Source of the DNA: Deltaproteobacteria bacterium
GTDB lineage: Bacteria > Myxococcota_A > UBA796 > GCA-2862545
Length of the DNA: 55,385 nt
Direction: 5' to 3'
Assembly (NCBI GenBank): GCA_006226595.1
Contig: SBGP01000105.1
Coordinates: 1-55,385, forward strand
Both the position numbers and the translations under genes were made by a program. Numbering within the stretch: position 1 is the stretch's first letter; the number at the start of each line of letters is the position of its first letter. Shown here one piece after another: positions 7,589-16,227 of this stretch. Under the pieces are notes generated by a model. That model did not search any database. It was not told the DNA's origin and saw only the letters and a list, made by a program, of their open reading frames with translations.

Positions 7589-8935
7589 ATGACCACGACA
7601 CGACACGCGCTCGCTGCCCTGGCGCTCACCGCACTGGCTGCGCCCGGCACGGCGTCCGCGACCGAATGTGTCGCGTTCGTTCACGGCACGGGCGACCAGT
7701 CCGTCAGTGCGGCGCGCGACGACTACTGGACGCAGGGCGCGCTCGACAAGTTCCGCTCGGGGCGTGCTCACGTCGTCGTGGGCTACCAGGGCGGCGAGTA
7801 TCCGGCCTGGAACGAGGCGAGCTGGGGTGACGTGGCGCACCAGATCAAGTCCTTCTCCGACAGCACCGGCTGCACCGGCATCACCGTGGTCACGCACAGC
7901 AACGGCAGCAACCCCGTTCGCTACCTGCTGATGCACCCGACCTCGTACACCAGCTCGGGTCATGGCTCGTTCCAGGTGAGCGCGCTGACCAGCAAGTTCG
8001 CCCAGGTCATCTGGCTCGCGGGCGACAACAACGGCACGCCCCTGGCTGACAAGATGTTCCAGGAGAGCAACAGCCTCGCCGACAGCGTGCTGCAGTTCGT
8101 CGGTGGCCTCGCCGGCTACCGCTCGGACGCGGTGTACCAGCAGCGCACCGACAACATGGCCACGTTCAACTCGAACGGCACCTTCAACAACAGCGCCTCC
8201 GGCGGTGTGTGCGGCCCCGGCAGCAGCACCTGCAACGGCGTCGACAGCAAGTACTCGCTGGGTACCGACGTAAACGCCAAGATCTGGGACGGTGACGCCT
8301 ACTGCGGCGGCTTCCTGGGCTACGGCTACTCGGTCGCGCTGTATGCGGCCCAGGCCTACGGCTGGGGTAGCAACAGCGCGTGCACCGATGGCTTCATCGG
8401 CTGCGGCAGCCAGTCCTACAACGGCGTGAAGCTGATGGAGGACTCGGACATGAACCACCACCAGTCGCGTCGCGACTGCCAGGGCGTCACCGGGGCGGTG
8501 GCCGCGGCGGTGCAGAACGCGCCGTACGTCTACGTGCCGCCTCCGGAGCCGACCATCGAGAATGGCGTCGACACCGCCTGCCTCACCAGCGTGCAGGGCT
8601 GGTTCGGGGACATCTACTACGCCGGTTGTCCGGACAACTGGATCGACGATGGCTGGATCGACCACGACTGCGCGGTGACCTACGGTGCCGACGACGGCGC
8701 GGTTCTTCCCCAGGACTACAACCTGACCAGCTACGCGGACTACAGCTGCCCCGACAGCTGGCGCGGCGACGGATGGTGCGACGCCTGTGTCGTCGCCAAG
8801 TACGGCGCGGACGTGCTGCCCGGCGACCCGAACGGTGCGGATGACTGCTCGGTCCAGACCACGAACTACTGCTCCGACGTCGCCTACGAAAGTGGTGTCG
8901 GCTGGGGCACCGTCACCTACACCACCTCCCACTGA
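7589..8935 (+). CDS. Secreted lipase/esterase-like alpha/beta hydrolase with Cys-rich tail
   Basis: A 448-residue protein with a Sec signal (HALAALALTALAAPGTASA) and GGAGGGAGG before the ATG. The N-terminal part looks like an alpha/beta hydrolase: AFVHGTG fits the oxyanion-loop segment, and TVVTHSNGSNPVRYLL fits the nucleophile elbow with THSNG for GHSxG. The mature protein is Cys-rich. The C-terminal 120 residues hold two similar units (CPDNWIDDGWIDHDC and CPDSWRGDGWCDACVV followed by YGAD) that resemble LNR/Notch-type calcium-binding modules. Likely an extracellular ester hydrolase; the substrate is unknown. It is controlled by the operator array upstream and followed 21 bases later by a lipoprotein gene. 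Confidence 0.75.
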   Translation: MTTTRHALAALALTALAAPGTASATECVAFVHGTGDQSVSAARDDYWTQGALDKFRSGRAHVVVGYQGGEYPAWNEASWGDVAHQIKSFSDSTGCTGITVVTHSNGSNPVRYLLMHPTSYTSSGHGSFQVSALTSKFAQVIWLAGDNNGTPLADKMFQESNSLADSVLQFVGGLAGYRSDAVYQQRTDNMATFNSNGTFNNSASGGVCGPGSSTCNGVDSKYSLGTDVNAKIWDGDAYCGGFLGYGYSVALYAAQAYGWGSNSACTDGFIGCGSQSYNGVKLMEDSDMNHHQSRRDCQGVTGAVAAAVQNAPYVYVPPPEPTIENGVDTACLTSVQGWFGDIYYAGCPDNWIDDGWIDHDCAVTYGADDGAVLPQDYNLTSYADYSCPDSWRGDGWCDACVVAKYGADVLPGDPNGADDCSVQTTNYCSDVAYESGVGWGTVTYTTSH

Positions 8936-8956
8936 TCGAAGCAAGAGGAGAATCCC

Positions 8957-10315
8957 ATGTACAAGCCCACTTGCTCCGTTCTACTGCTCGCCGCGCTCGC
9001 CGGCTGTTCCACCGTGTCCGAGGTCGCTCCGAACGACGCCGTGCCCGCCGGTGACGTGGCCCCTGCCCGGGTCTACGCCATGGAGCCGGTCGCCGACGTC
9101 GTGATGGACCTCGCTCAGGTCTCGGTGCCGCTCCCGACCCAGGACCTGCGGACCCCGTTCACGAGCCCGGCCCCGAAGGCCTTCGCCGAGAGCACGTTCT
9201 TCGTCGACCCCGGCTCGCGCGCCGGTGACCTCGTGATTCCCGTCGACCGGGTCGAGGGCGCGGTGGTGTACCTGCTGCCTCTCTCTGGAGATGCCGACAG
9301 CGCCGAAGCCGGAAAGGCCGAGCGCGACGAGGTGCTCGCCGACGTGCAGCTCTTCGCGCCGGGGAGCGACACGCCGCTCAACGAGCGCACCGAGCGCGAC
9401 CTCATCGACGGCAACGCCCCGGCCGTGCACGCTCGCCCGATGGGCACCGTGTTCCTCGAAGAGACCGCACCGACCGGCGACTACGTGGTTCGCTTCGGGG
9501 ACGTCGCAGCCGAGAAGGGCTTCCGCGTCGAGATGCGCGTGCCCGAGTCGCCCTTGGCGCTCGCCATCCAGCCGACCACCGACACCATGCTCCGCGGCGG
9601 AGAGGGTGATGTGGTGGCGCGCGTCGAGATCGACGGACGTCCGGTACCGGGCGCCGAGGTCGAGGCCTGGCTCGCCTCGCCGAACGGCGGTGCGCAGGTG
9701 CCGCTGGCCGTCGAGGAGACCGCGCCCGGCGAGTGGCATGCGAACCTGCCGGCGGCCCTCGGCGACACCACCCTGACCGGCGTGTACAACGTGTACGTGC
9801 GGGCCAGCGGCAGCGCCGACGGTGTCGACTTCGACCGCTTCGGATGGACCGCCGCGCACTTCGGCGTTCCCACTGGACGGATCACGAAGGCGGGCTCCCC
9901 GAGCCCCGTGCGCGCGGCGGGACTCGCGGGCAGCACCGTGGTGGCCTGGGAGGTGCCCTTCGAGCTCGAGGTCGCATCCCTCGACCGCTACGAGCTTAGC
10001 GGCACGCTCGTGTACGTCGACGCCGAGGGCCTCGAGCACCTCGTCGCCCGCGCCCAGACCGCTGCCGGCCTCGATGCGGGTACCCATGAGCTCGCCCTGT
10101 CCTTCGACGCGGGTCACATCGGGCTCGCGGGTGTGGAAGGGCCCTTCGAGCTCCGTGACGTCACCCTGTTCTCGCAGGGGCGCTACGCGCTGTTCTCGCG
10201 TGTGCAGGACGGCATGGGTGTGGAGATCGGACCCGTGGACCTCTCGGAGCTCGCCACCGCCGCCTCCACGCCGGCCCTGGATCGGCAGAACGAGCGAGGT
10301 GCGCACGGCATGTGA
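8957..10315 (+). CDS. Lipoprotein with Ig-like domains, partner of the secreted hydrolase
   Basis: A 452-residue lipoprotein (signal SVLLLAALAGC) with AGGAGA before the ATG. It starts 21 bases after the hydrolase gene, so the two are probably one operon. The middle part resembles Ig-like modules (MLRGGEGDVVARVEIDGRPV, then PGAEVEAWLASPNGG, then LTGVYNVYVRASG). The last 150 residues (VPFELEVASLDRYELSGTLV through FSQGRYALFSRVQDGMG) are reminiscent of DUF4785-type proteins, but I am not certain. It has no catalytic motif. It could bind, present or protect against the hydrolase at the cell surface; that role is inferred only from the operon. Confidence 0.7.
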   Translation: MYKPTCSVLLLAALAGCSTVSEVAPNDAVPAGDVAPARVYAMEPVADVVMDLAQVSVPLPTQDLRTPFTSPAPKAFAESTFFVDPGSRAGDLVIPVDRVEGAVVYLLPLSGDADSAEAGKAERDEVLADVQLFAPGSDTPLNERTERDLIDGNAPAVHARPMGTVFLEETAPTGDYVVRFGDVAAEKGFRVEMRVPESPLALAIQPTTDTMLRGGEGDVVARVEIDGRPVPGAEVEAWLASPNGGAQVPLAVEETAPGEWHANLPAALGDTTLTGVYNVYVRASGSADGVDFDRFGWTAAHFGVPTGRITKAGSPSPVRAAGLAGSTVVAWEVPFELEVASLDRYELSGTLVYVDAEGLEHLVARAQTAAGLDAGTHELALSFDAGHIGLAGVEGPFELRDVTLFSQGRYALFSRVQDGMGVEIGPVDLSELATAASTPALDRQNERGAHGM

Positions 10316-10332
10316 GCCGTCTCCACGGCCTC

Positions 10333-10385
10333 GGACCCCCGTGTTCGCGTGCGCGTCATTCGATGCGTCGTGGCCACGGGGGTTC
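10333..10385 (+). terminator. Possible terminator hairpin after the hydrolase operon
   Basis: GGACCCCCGTG (10333-10343) can pair with CACGGGGGTTC (10375-10385) over 11 bp including one G-T pair. The loop is long (31 bases) and no proper T-run follows, so this is only a candidate end for the operon at 7589-10315. Confidence 0.35.
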
Positions 10386-10495
10386 TTGCGTCTGGGCCAA
10401 GGCGCGGACTGCGGGGGATGACAGGACGTGAGAAGTGCGTGGGATGTTCTCTGGGGCGGGGTTCGGCGAGACTGGCGGTCCACCCCGGAGGCGAC

Positions 10496-12025
10496 TTGCC
10501 CATTCGATCGTTCCTGCTCGCTCTTTCCCTGCTCGCCGCATGCGCCGGAGGAGAGGAACCGGACGACGACACCTCGGTGGACACCGGGAGCGACACCGGC
10601 AGCACCGACACGGGTGTCGAGACCGAGTGCACGGATGGCGACTCCCAGGCGGGCTCCACGGCTTGCGGACTCAACGGCCGGGGCGCCTACGACCAGGACT
10701 GCGTCGACGGCTTCTGGGAAGACAGCACGACCTGCGTCGACCCGGACGAGTGCACCGATAGCGACACCGATGCCGTCGCCTGCTGGGAGGGACGCGGAAC
10801 CGTGGAGCGCGCCTGCGAGCAGGGAGCGTGGGTCGAGCAGGGCAGCTGCCACCTGAACCAGACCGTGCGCGTGTCGGTGCACAGCGACGGCACCGAGTCG
10901 AACGCGGGCTCGACCGGCGGCGTGATCTCCGCGGACGGGCGCTGGGTCGCGTTCACCTCGCCGGCCTCGAACCTCGTCGACGGAGACACGAACGGCGAGT
11001 CCGACGTGTTCCTCCACGACCTCGCGACCGGTGAGACCACGCTCGTCAGCCAGGCCACCGACGGGAGCCAGGGGACGACCTTCTCGTCGAACCCGAGCAT
11101 CTCGGGTGACGGCCGCTACGTGGTGTTCGTCACCAGCGCGAGCTTCCAGGCCAACGACACCGCGTTCCAGGACATCTACCTGCGCGACACCGTCGCCGGA
11201 ACCACCGTGCGCATCTCCGAGGACGAGACCGGGACCGGCGCGCCGAGCAACACGCCGGTGATCTCCGCGGACGGCAGCACCATCGCCTTCGTGAGCGCGG
11301 CGACCAACCTGGTGGCCGGCGACGACAACGGCCAGCCGGACGTGTTCGTGTGGACCGCGACCGGCGGCATCGAGCGCTACAGCATGCCGGCGCCCGCGCG
11401 CATGAGCACGCCCGTGCTCTCCGCGGATGGGCGGTACCTCGGGTTCATGTCCGACTCCGTGCCGCTGGCGCGTGGCGGCATCGCCGAGCAGGCCTACGTG
11501 CTCGACCGACAGGGGGGCAGCCCGGTGTTCGCCTCGCCGGTCGAGTCCGGCTCCCCGGGCGGCGCGACGGCCATCATCCGCGACATCGCCGGCGACGGCA
11601 GCGCGCTGAGCTTCACGAGCAGTGGGGCCCTGCGCAACACCGACACCGACGCGTCCGAAGACCTGTACGTCTACGACGTCACGGGCAGCACCCTGTACCA
11701 CGAGGTCCAGGAGGCCGGTGCGGGGTACACGGTGCGCGGCGGCTCGCTGACCGCGGATGGCGCGTGGGTCCTGGTCGAGACCAGCTACTGGCTGCTCAAC
11801 GAGGCCGACAACAACCGCACCGACGTGTTTGCTCGCGATCGCTCCGGCGGGACCACGCTGCTCGTGAGCGCGACCCACGATGGCTCCGCCTCGGACGGCA
11901 ACTCCACGTCGGGTGACTTCTCCGCGGATGGTCGCCACGCCGTGTTCAAGAGCATCGCCACCAACATCGTCACCGGCGACAGCAACGGCACCGAGGACCT
12001 GTTCGTGGCGCCCCTGGACCTCTAG
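10496..12025 (+). CDS. PD40/TolB-like propeller lipoprotein
   Basis: A 509-residue protein. TTG at 10496 is chosen because CGGAGG is 4 bases upstream and it opens into a clean lipoprotein signal (SFLLALSLLAAC). Residues about 17-45 are an Asp/Thr/Gly linker, followed by a Cys-rich stretch (residues about 46-120, nine Cys). The rest is a beta-propeller of TolB/PD40 units: ISADGRWVAFTSPASNLVDG, ISGDGRYVVFVTSAS, LSADGRYLGFMSDS and FSADGRHAVFKSIATNIVTG. Such proteins are common in myxobacterial genomes and sit on the outer membrane; most have no known ligand. This is the second TTG-started lipoprotein here (compare 1091). Confidence 0.8.
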   Translation: MPIRSFLLALSLLAACAGGEEPDDDTSVDTGSDTGSTDTGVETECTDGDSQAGSTACGLNGRGAYDQDCVDGFWEDSTTCVDPDECTDSDTDAVACWEGRGTVERACEQGAWVEQGSCHLNQTVRVSVHSDGTESNAGSTGGVISADGRWVAFTSPASNLVDGDTNGESDVFLHDLATGETTLVSQATDGSQGTTFSSNPSISGDGRYVVFVTSASFQANDTAFQDIYLRDTVAGTTVRISEDETGTGAPSNTPVISADGSTIAFVSAATNLVAGDDNGQPDVFVWTATGGIERYSMPAPARMSTPVLSADGRYLGFMSDSVPLARGGIAEQAYVLDRQGGSPVFASPVESGSPGGATAIIRDIAGDGSALSFTSSGALRNTDTDASEDLYVYDVTGSTLYHEVQEAGAGYTVRGGSLTADGAWVLVETSYWLLNEADNNRTDVFARDRSGGTTLLVSATHDGSASDGNSTSGDFSADGRHAVFKSIATNIVTGDSNGTEDLFVAPLDL

Positions 12026-12029
12026 CGGC

Positions 12030-12060
12030 TCGAGCCCGTCCTCGGCCGGGGGCGGGCCTC
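12030..12060 (+). terminator. Possible GC-rich terminator after the propeller gene
   Basis: GAGCCCGTCCTC can fold back on GGGGGCGGGCCTC with one bulge and two G-T pairs, just after the stop at 12025. There is no T-run. It lies only 29 bases before the predicted -10 of the next gene. Confidence 0.3.
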
Positions 12061-12089
12061 GTATTGCGTGGCGAGCGCGCCGCTGCGAC

Positions 12090-12095
12090 TAGAGT
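12090..12095 (+). promoter_or_regulatory. Predicted -10 element (TAGAGT) of a leaderless dehydrogenase mRNA
   Basis: TAGAGT ends 5 bases before the ATG at 12101, and that ATG has no proper Shine-Dalgarno. The spacing places the transcription start at or next to the start codon. One of nine cases of this layout in the window. Confidence 0.5.
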
Positions 12096-12100
12096 GGGGC

Positions 12101-13195
12101 ATGCACTCCGGTCACCGTGTCGTCGTGCGCGCCTGGGGCGAGGACCCCATGGACGCGCTGGAGAACCACCTCGTCCTCGAGGAGCAGCCCGTGCCCACCG
12201 AGCTCGGGCCCAGGGACGTGCTCCTCCGGGTGCGGGCCTGCGCCGTGGGCTGGGTGGACCTGCTCATGGCGAGCGGCCAGTACCAGCACATGGCCCAGCC
12301 GCCGTACACGCCGGGGCTCGAGTTCGCCGGCGAGGTCGCCGCGGTCGGGTCCGAGGTGCGGGCGGTTCGCGTGGGCGACGCGGTGCTCGCGGACGGCCTG
12401 CTCACCGGGCCGCGCTCGTCCGGGCCCTACCAGCAGTGGGGAGGCTTCGCGACGTGGGCGGTGATTCCCGAGAAGGCGGCGATGCCGCTTCCCGAGGGGC
12501 TGTCCATGGGTCAGGCCGTGAACCTGCTCGGCAACTACGAGACCGCGTACCACGTGCTCGTGCACCGCGGACGGCTGGCGGCGGGCGAGGCGGTGCTCAT
12601 CCACGGGGCCTCCGGGTCCACGGGACTGGCGGCGGTCCAGGTAGCCAAGCTCGTCGGCGCGACCGTCATCGCGACCGGGCGCAGCCCCGACAAGCTCGCG
12701 CAGGTGCAGGCGCTCGGCGCCGACCACGTGCTCGCGGTGGGCGATGGCGAGGGCGGCATCCGGCGCTTTCGCGACGACGTGAAGGCGCTCACCGGGGGGC
12801 GTGGCGTGCAGGTCGTCTACGACGGCGTCGGCGGGCCCATCTCCGTCGAGAGCCTGCGTGCGATGGCCTTTGGTGGGCGTTTCTGCATCGTCGGCTGGGC
12901 GGCGACGCCCTTCGTGGCCCGCGGCCGAGGGCAGCGTGGAGCGCCCAACGCGAACCAGCTGCCGACCAACCTCATCCAGATGAAGGGCCTCGACGTGCTC
13001 GGCTGCCCGGCGGTCATCGCGACGAAGCACGACCCGAGCCTGCGTCCGACGCGTCTCGCGTGGATTCGCGAGCGCATCGCCGACGGCAGCCTTCGCCCGC
13101 ACGTCGGACCGACCTTTCCGCTCGCGGACTTTGCCGACGCACTCCGCGCGAAGTGGGGAAGTCACTTTGTCGGCGGGTGCGTGCTCGAGCCGTGA
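12101..13195 (+). CDS. Zinc-independent MDR-family dehydrogenase / quinone oxidoreductase-like
   Basis: A 364-residue cytoplasmic enzyme of the medium-chain dehydrogenase/reductase superfamily, close to NADPH:quinone oxidoreductases. ATG at 12101 is used because the family starts here; an in-frame GTG at 12068 would overlap the promoter. Motifs: PPYTPGLEFAGEVAAVGSEV (GroES-like domain), then VLIHGASGSTGLAAVQVAKL, the NAD(P)-binding Rossmann loop, then VQVVYDGVGG. The catalytic-zinc Cys/His set of alcohol dehydrogenases is not evident. It probably reduces quinones or enones with NADPH; the substrate is open. Expressed alone, apparently as a leaderless message. Confidence 0.85.
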   Translation: MHSGHRVVVRAWGEDPMDALENHLVLEEQPVPTELGPRDVLLRVRACAVGWVDLLMASGQYQHMAQPPYTPGLEFAGEVAAVGSEVRAVRVGDAVLADGLLTGPRSSGPYQQWGGFATWAVIPEKAAMPLPEGLSMGQAVNLLGNYETAYHVLVHRGRLAAGEAVLIHGASGSTGLAAVQVAKLVGATVIATGRSPDKLAQVQALGADHVLAVGDGEGGIRRFRDDVKALTGGRGVQVVYDGVGGPISVESLRAMAFGGRFCIVGWAATPFVARGRGQRGAPNANQLPTNLIQMKGLDVLGCPAVIATKHDPSLRPTRLAWIRERIADGSLRPHVGPTFPLADFADALRAKWGSHFVGGCVLEP

Positions 13196-13257
13196 GGGCC
13201 GAAGGCTCCGTCTGGGGAGCGTCTTTGGTATCCTTGGCATCCAGCCTCGAGGACCCC

Positions 13258-14247
13258 GTGGCCCGTACATTCCTCGCCTTCGTCCTCGTCGCACTGGGGA
13301 TCTCCGGCTGCTACCCCGTGGTTCGTGAACCCAACTGCACGGTCGGCGGCTATGCCGAGATCGGCAGCGAGTGTTGCCCGGACTTCGACCAGGATGGTGT
13401 CTGCGACCCCCAGTGCTCGGCTCCGTTCGTCTCCGACGGGGCTGGTGGCTGCGAATGCCCGGAGGGCAGCTCCGACGACGGAATCGGGGGCTGCTGCGTG
13501 GACTGTCACAGCGATCCCGTGTTTCCGAGGCTGGTCGCCCTCAACGCCTCCTGGGGGATGGACGCCGGTAGCGGCACGGTCGAGCCGTTCCAGATTCTGA
13601 ACCAGGGCAGCGAGTACATCGCGCCGCCTGCGGCAGGGGTGTGGCTCTTCGACTCCTACGGTTCGTTCCTCTGCGGCTGGTACGCCGAGGTGGACGCCTC
13701 CACTGCCGATCTCCCGAACGAGACCTCCTTCCTCTACTACGCGGATGATGGGGCAGGCGGCGTGCTCGAGACGACCTTCGACACCCTCGGTGGCTTCGAG
13801 ATCCCCCTCGCCAGCGCCAACATCAGGGACATGAGCGAGGTGAACTCCAGCCTCGTTTCCTGCGGTCGGCTGCTCGATCCTGCGGTCTGGGGCTCGGATC
13901 CGGCTACGACGCTCGCCGCCGGGGGGCAGACGCTCTACGTCGGCTACGAGGGGGAAGTGACCAGCGACCACTCGCTGTTTGCCGACATCTCCGCGTTGGA
14001 GGACTTCGAGCAGGGCAAGACGCTCGCGATTGGCTTTGGCTCCTCCACGCTTGGCTACCTCGACGGCAACGGCTGGGGCAGCGCGTTCAGCGTGACCCGA
14101 GACGGCGACGGCGTGATGGTGATGGACGAGGCCTGGGAGGCTCGCGTGGCCGAGGAATACACCTACGTCAGCGCCAATCCGGTAGCCGTCGATGCGCGGA
14201 GCTTCGCGATTGACGTCGACCCCTCCGACCTGCTGCTCGGGAACTAG
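13258..14247 (+). CDS. Cys-rich lipoprotein, unknown function
   Basis: A 329-residue protein with a GTG start (GAGGA 5 bases upstream) and a clear lipoprotein signal (FLAFVLVALGISGC). TATCCT at 13229-13234 is a possible -10. Residues about 25-85 are Cys-rich and EGF-like (GSECCPDFDQDGVCDPQC, GGCECPEGSSDDGIGGCC, VDCHSD). The remainder is a beta-rich domain with no family I recognise (for example FQILNQGSEYIAPPAAGVWL). Likely outer-membrane anchored with a disulfide-bonded stalk. It converges with the phosphatase gene, whose stop is 14 bases away. Confidence 0.75.
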   Translation: MARTFLAFVLVALGISGCYPVVREPNCTVGGYAEIGSECCPDFDQDGVCDPQCSAPFVSDGAGGCECPEGSSDDGIGGCCVDCHSDPVFPRLVALNASWGMDAGSGTVEPFQILNQGSEYIAPPAAGVWLFDSYGSFLCGWYAEVDASTADLPNETSFLYYADDGAGGVLETTFDTLGGFEIPLASANIRDMSEVNSSLVSCGRLLDPAVWGSDPATTLAAGGQTLYVGYEGEVTSDHSLFADISALEDFEQGKTLAIGFGSSTLGYLDGNGWGSAFSVTRDGDGVMVMDEAWEARVAEEYTYVSANPVAVDARSFAIDVDPSDLLLGN

Positions 14248-14261
14248 CGAGCCATGAAGGC

Positions 14262-14957
14262 CTAGGTCCGCACGCCCTGCACGACCCGCGGGACCTCGTC
14301 GCCGAAGATGCTGCGGATCGCCCGCACCGCGTCGAAGTCGTGGTCTTCGAGCATGGCCTGGAGCACGTCGACCTCGACCGGGACGTGGCAGACCTCGTGC
14401 AGGTAGCGGGTCAGCGAGGCGTGCCCGTCGCGAGGCTCGGGGAACAGGCGTCCCTCGAAGGCCTGGAGCTGGCTGGCGAAGCCCACGTTGGGAAGCACCT
14501 GAGGACGACGGCTTCGCACCTCGCGGTACGCCTCGTAGAAGCGCAGTTGGCGGGCCTGCATGACGTGGGCGACCACCATCGTCGCCGAGCGGCTCACGCC
14601 GACCTCGCAGTGCACCAGCGCGCGCTCGCCGCGACCCAGCCCGTCGAGTAGCGCGAAGAACACGGGGAAGTGCACGTCGATGTCCTCGCCGATGCCGTCG
14701 TGGACGGGCAGGAACAGCGTCTCGAAGTCCGCGGCGAGAAAGCCCATCGCCTCGCGCTCCGCTTCCGGCAGGCAGCTGACCACGTGGGTGATGCCGAGCT
14801 CTCGAAGTGCCTCGACCCGCTCGGGACGGGGGCGAGCGCCGAGGGTGAGCTGCGGCGCAATCGCGTGGAAGGGCTCGGACAGGTTGTCGAAGGACAGGTC
14901 GAAGTCGAGGCCGAGCAGGGCGAGCACACGCGTGGTGAGGCGGTCGAACAGGGACAT
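14262..14957 (-). CDS. Dual-specificity protein phosphatase
   Basis: A 231-residue cytoplasmic protein with the cysteine-phosphatase signature ALVHCEVGVSRSATMVVAHV, where Cys (about residue 117) is the nucleophile and Arg six residues later binds phosphate. The general-acid Asp is probably in LPVHDGIGEDID. The N-terminal RLTTRVLALLGLDFDLSF and LTLGARPRPERVEALRELGI match DSP-type enzymes that remove phosphate from Tyr and Ser/Thr. The ATG at 14957 has no good Shine-Dalgarno but a TAGGCA element 5 bases upstream. It could oppose kinases such as the one at 32430; that pairing is only a guess. Confidence 0.85.
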   Translation of the reverse strand: MSLFDRLTTRVLALLGLDFDLSFDNLSEPFHAIAPQLTLGARPRPERVEALRELGITHVVSCLPEAEREAMGFLAADFETLFLPVHDGIGEDIDVHFPVFFALLDGLGRGERALVHCEVGVSRSATMVVAHVMQARQLRFYEAYREVRSRRPQVLPNVGFASQLQAFEGRLFPEPRDGHASLTRYLHEVCHVPVEVDVLQAMLEDHDFDAVRAIRSIFGDEVPRVVQGVRT

Positions 14958-14962
14958 GAGGC

Positions 14963-14968
14963 TGCCTA
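14963..14968 (-). promoter_or_regulatory. Possible -10 element (TAGGCA) of the phosphatase gene
   Basis: TAGGCA lies 5 bases before the ATG at 14957, which lacks a clear ribosome site. It is the weakest of the nine leaderless-type elements, since the last base is A rather than T. Confidence 0.35.
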
Positions 14969-15161
14969 GCACGGCACCTCGGTGGCGGAGGCAGCAGTGT
15001 CGCCGTGCGGTCTTCCGGCGACGGCGTGAGCGTTTGAAATCGTTCGCGGCTCTGTCGCTGTCGAGGGCTTCAAACAGCGGGTCTAGAGACGTAGAGGCGG
15101 CTTGCGGGCGGATTTCCGCGCGGGTCGATGCGCTATGTTCCCAGGAACCCACGGAGGCTCT

Positions 15162-15698
15162 ATGACCCGCACCGTTCTTGTCTCGCTCTCGCTGTCGCTG
15201 GCGCTCTCTCTCGTCGCTGGCTGCAAGAAACCCGCTCCCGTCGAGGAAGCGGTCGAGGCGCCCGCACCGCCGCCGCCGCCGGCCGTCGACGAGGAGGCGA
15301 CTGCCGCTGCCGTGAAGAAGATGCACGAGCAGTTCGCGCGCGTGCACTTCGAGACCGACTCCGACGCGCTCGACGCCGAGAGCCAGGAGGCACTGACCTC
15401 GAACGTGGCCATCATGCAGGAACACCCGACCATCGCCGTACAGGTCCAGGGACACGCCGACGAGCGTGGCACGAGCGACTACAACATCGCGCTCGGCGAC
15501 CGTCGCGCGAATGCCGTGCGTACGTACATGGTCGCGCAGGGCCTCGCGCCGGCACGGGTCACGGTGATCAGCTACGGCGAGGAGCGGCCCGTGTCCGAGG
15601 GCTCGGGCGAGGGCTCGTGGTCGCAGAACCGCCGCGCCGAGTTCAAGATCACGTCCAGCGGTGTCGAGGACGACCTGGTCACTGGCACCGTCGAGTAG
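15162..15698 (+). CDS. pal: Peptidoglycan-associated lipoprotein Pal
   Basis: A 178-residue lipoprotein (signal LSLSLALSLVAGC, then KK) with GGAGG before the ATG. A proline/alanine/glutamate linker follows (residues about 23-42). The OmpA-C domain begins at ARVHFETDSDAL and holds the peptidoglycan-binding block GHADERGTSDYNIALGDRRA, with the diaminopimelate-binding Asp and Arg in their usual places. It anchors the outer membrane to the wall as part of Tol-Pal. No tol genes are next to it in the window. TATGTT near 15130 may be the -10. Its 3' end overlaps the convergent gene at 15679 by 20 bases. Confidence 0.95.
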   Translation: MTRTVLVSLSLSLALSLVAGCKKPAPVEEAVEAPAPPPPPAVDEEATAAAVKKMHEQFARVHFETDSDALDAESQEALTSNVAIMQEHPTIAVQVQGHADERGTSDYNIALGDRRANAVRTYMVAQGLAPARVTVISYGEERPVSEGSGEGSWSQNRRAEFKITSSGVEDDLVTGTVE

Positions 15699-16227
15699 AG
15701 CGACGGACCCGGAGGCCCACCAGGCCGAAGACCATCAGCCAGCCTGCCCCGGGCGTGTGCGAGCATCCGCCGGGGTCGGTCGGGGTCCCGTCCCGCGCGG
15801 GCGCCGCGCCGCTTCCGCCGTAGACCTCGCCCGGTGGACCCGTGTCCTCGGGGCTCGGCGTCCACGTGGAGGTGCGCAGGTGCAGCCACCACACGTTCTC
15901 GGGCGCGGTCTCGAGGGACAGCTCGACCACGCTCTCGCCCGACACCAGCTCCACCAGGCCCTCCGCGTCGAGCACACCGCTGCCCACCGACGTGCCCTCC
16001 ACCGTCTGCTCCCAGTGGAGCGGTCCACCGCACAGGTTCGACATGTACACGCCGGGACACACGCCCTCGACGTACACGCAGTCGGAGGGAGGCGTGCCCG
16101 TGACCTCGAGGAGCTCGATGGTGTCGCAGGGAGAGGCGGTCTCCGCCACGGCGGCCCATGGGAACAGGAGTCCGAGGACGACCCCCAACGCAGCACCGCG
16201 AACCCGAGCTGTCTGCGGGCGGCTCAT
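15679..16227 (-). CDS. Exported protein with C-terminal sorting-type tag (family member C)
   Basis: A 182-residue protein starting at ATG 16227, whose first bases overlap the upstream stop as ATGA, so translation is coupled. Architecture: Sec signal (GAALGVVLGLLFPWAAVAE), a beta-type domain with five Cys (SPCDTIELLEV, SDCVYVEGVCPG, MSNLCGG), a Gly/Pro linker, then a tag: GGCSHTPG, a hydrophobic helix (AGWLMVFGLVGL) and a basic end (RVRRSTRRCQ). This follows the MYXO-CTERM plan of Cys motif, membrane helix and Arg cluster. Last gene of a three-gene paralogous set with 16224 and 16712. Confidence 0.75.
   Translation of the reverse strand: MSRPQTARVRGAALGVVLGLLFPWAAVAETASPCDTIELLEVTGTPPSDCVYVEGVCPGVYMSNLCGGPLHWEQTVEGTSVGSGVLDAEGLVELVSGESVVELSLETAPENVWWLHLRTSTWTPSPEDTGPPGEVYGGSGAAPARDGTPTDPGGCSHTPGAGWLMVFGLVGLRVRRSTRRCQ

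Noticed and set aside
8981-11938. Long open frame on the minus strand opposite two lipoprotein genes
   Set aside because: High GC removes stops from antisense frames; the product has no domain logic, and the plus-strand genes have signals, ribosome sites and recognised folds.
12064-13257. Fusion of the dehydrogenase region with the Cys-rich lipoprotein in one long frame
   Set aside because: The long frame up to 13257 is an Arg-rich shadow of the dehydrogenase; the lipoprotein has its own GTG, ribosome site and signal peptide at 13258.
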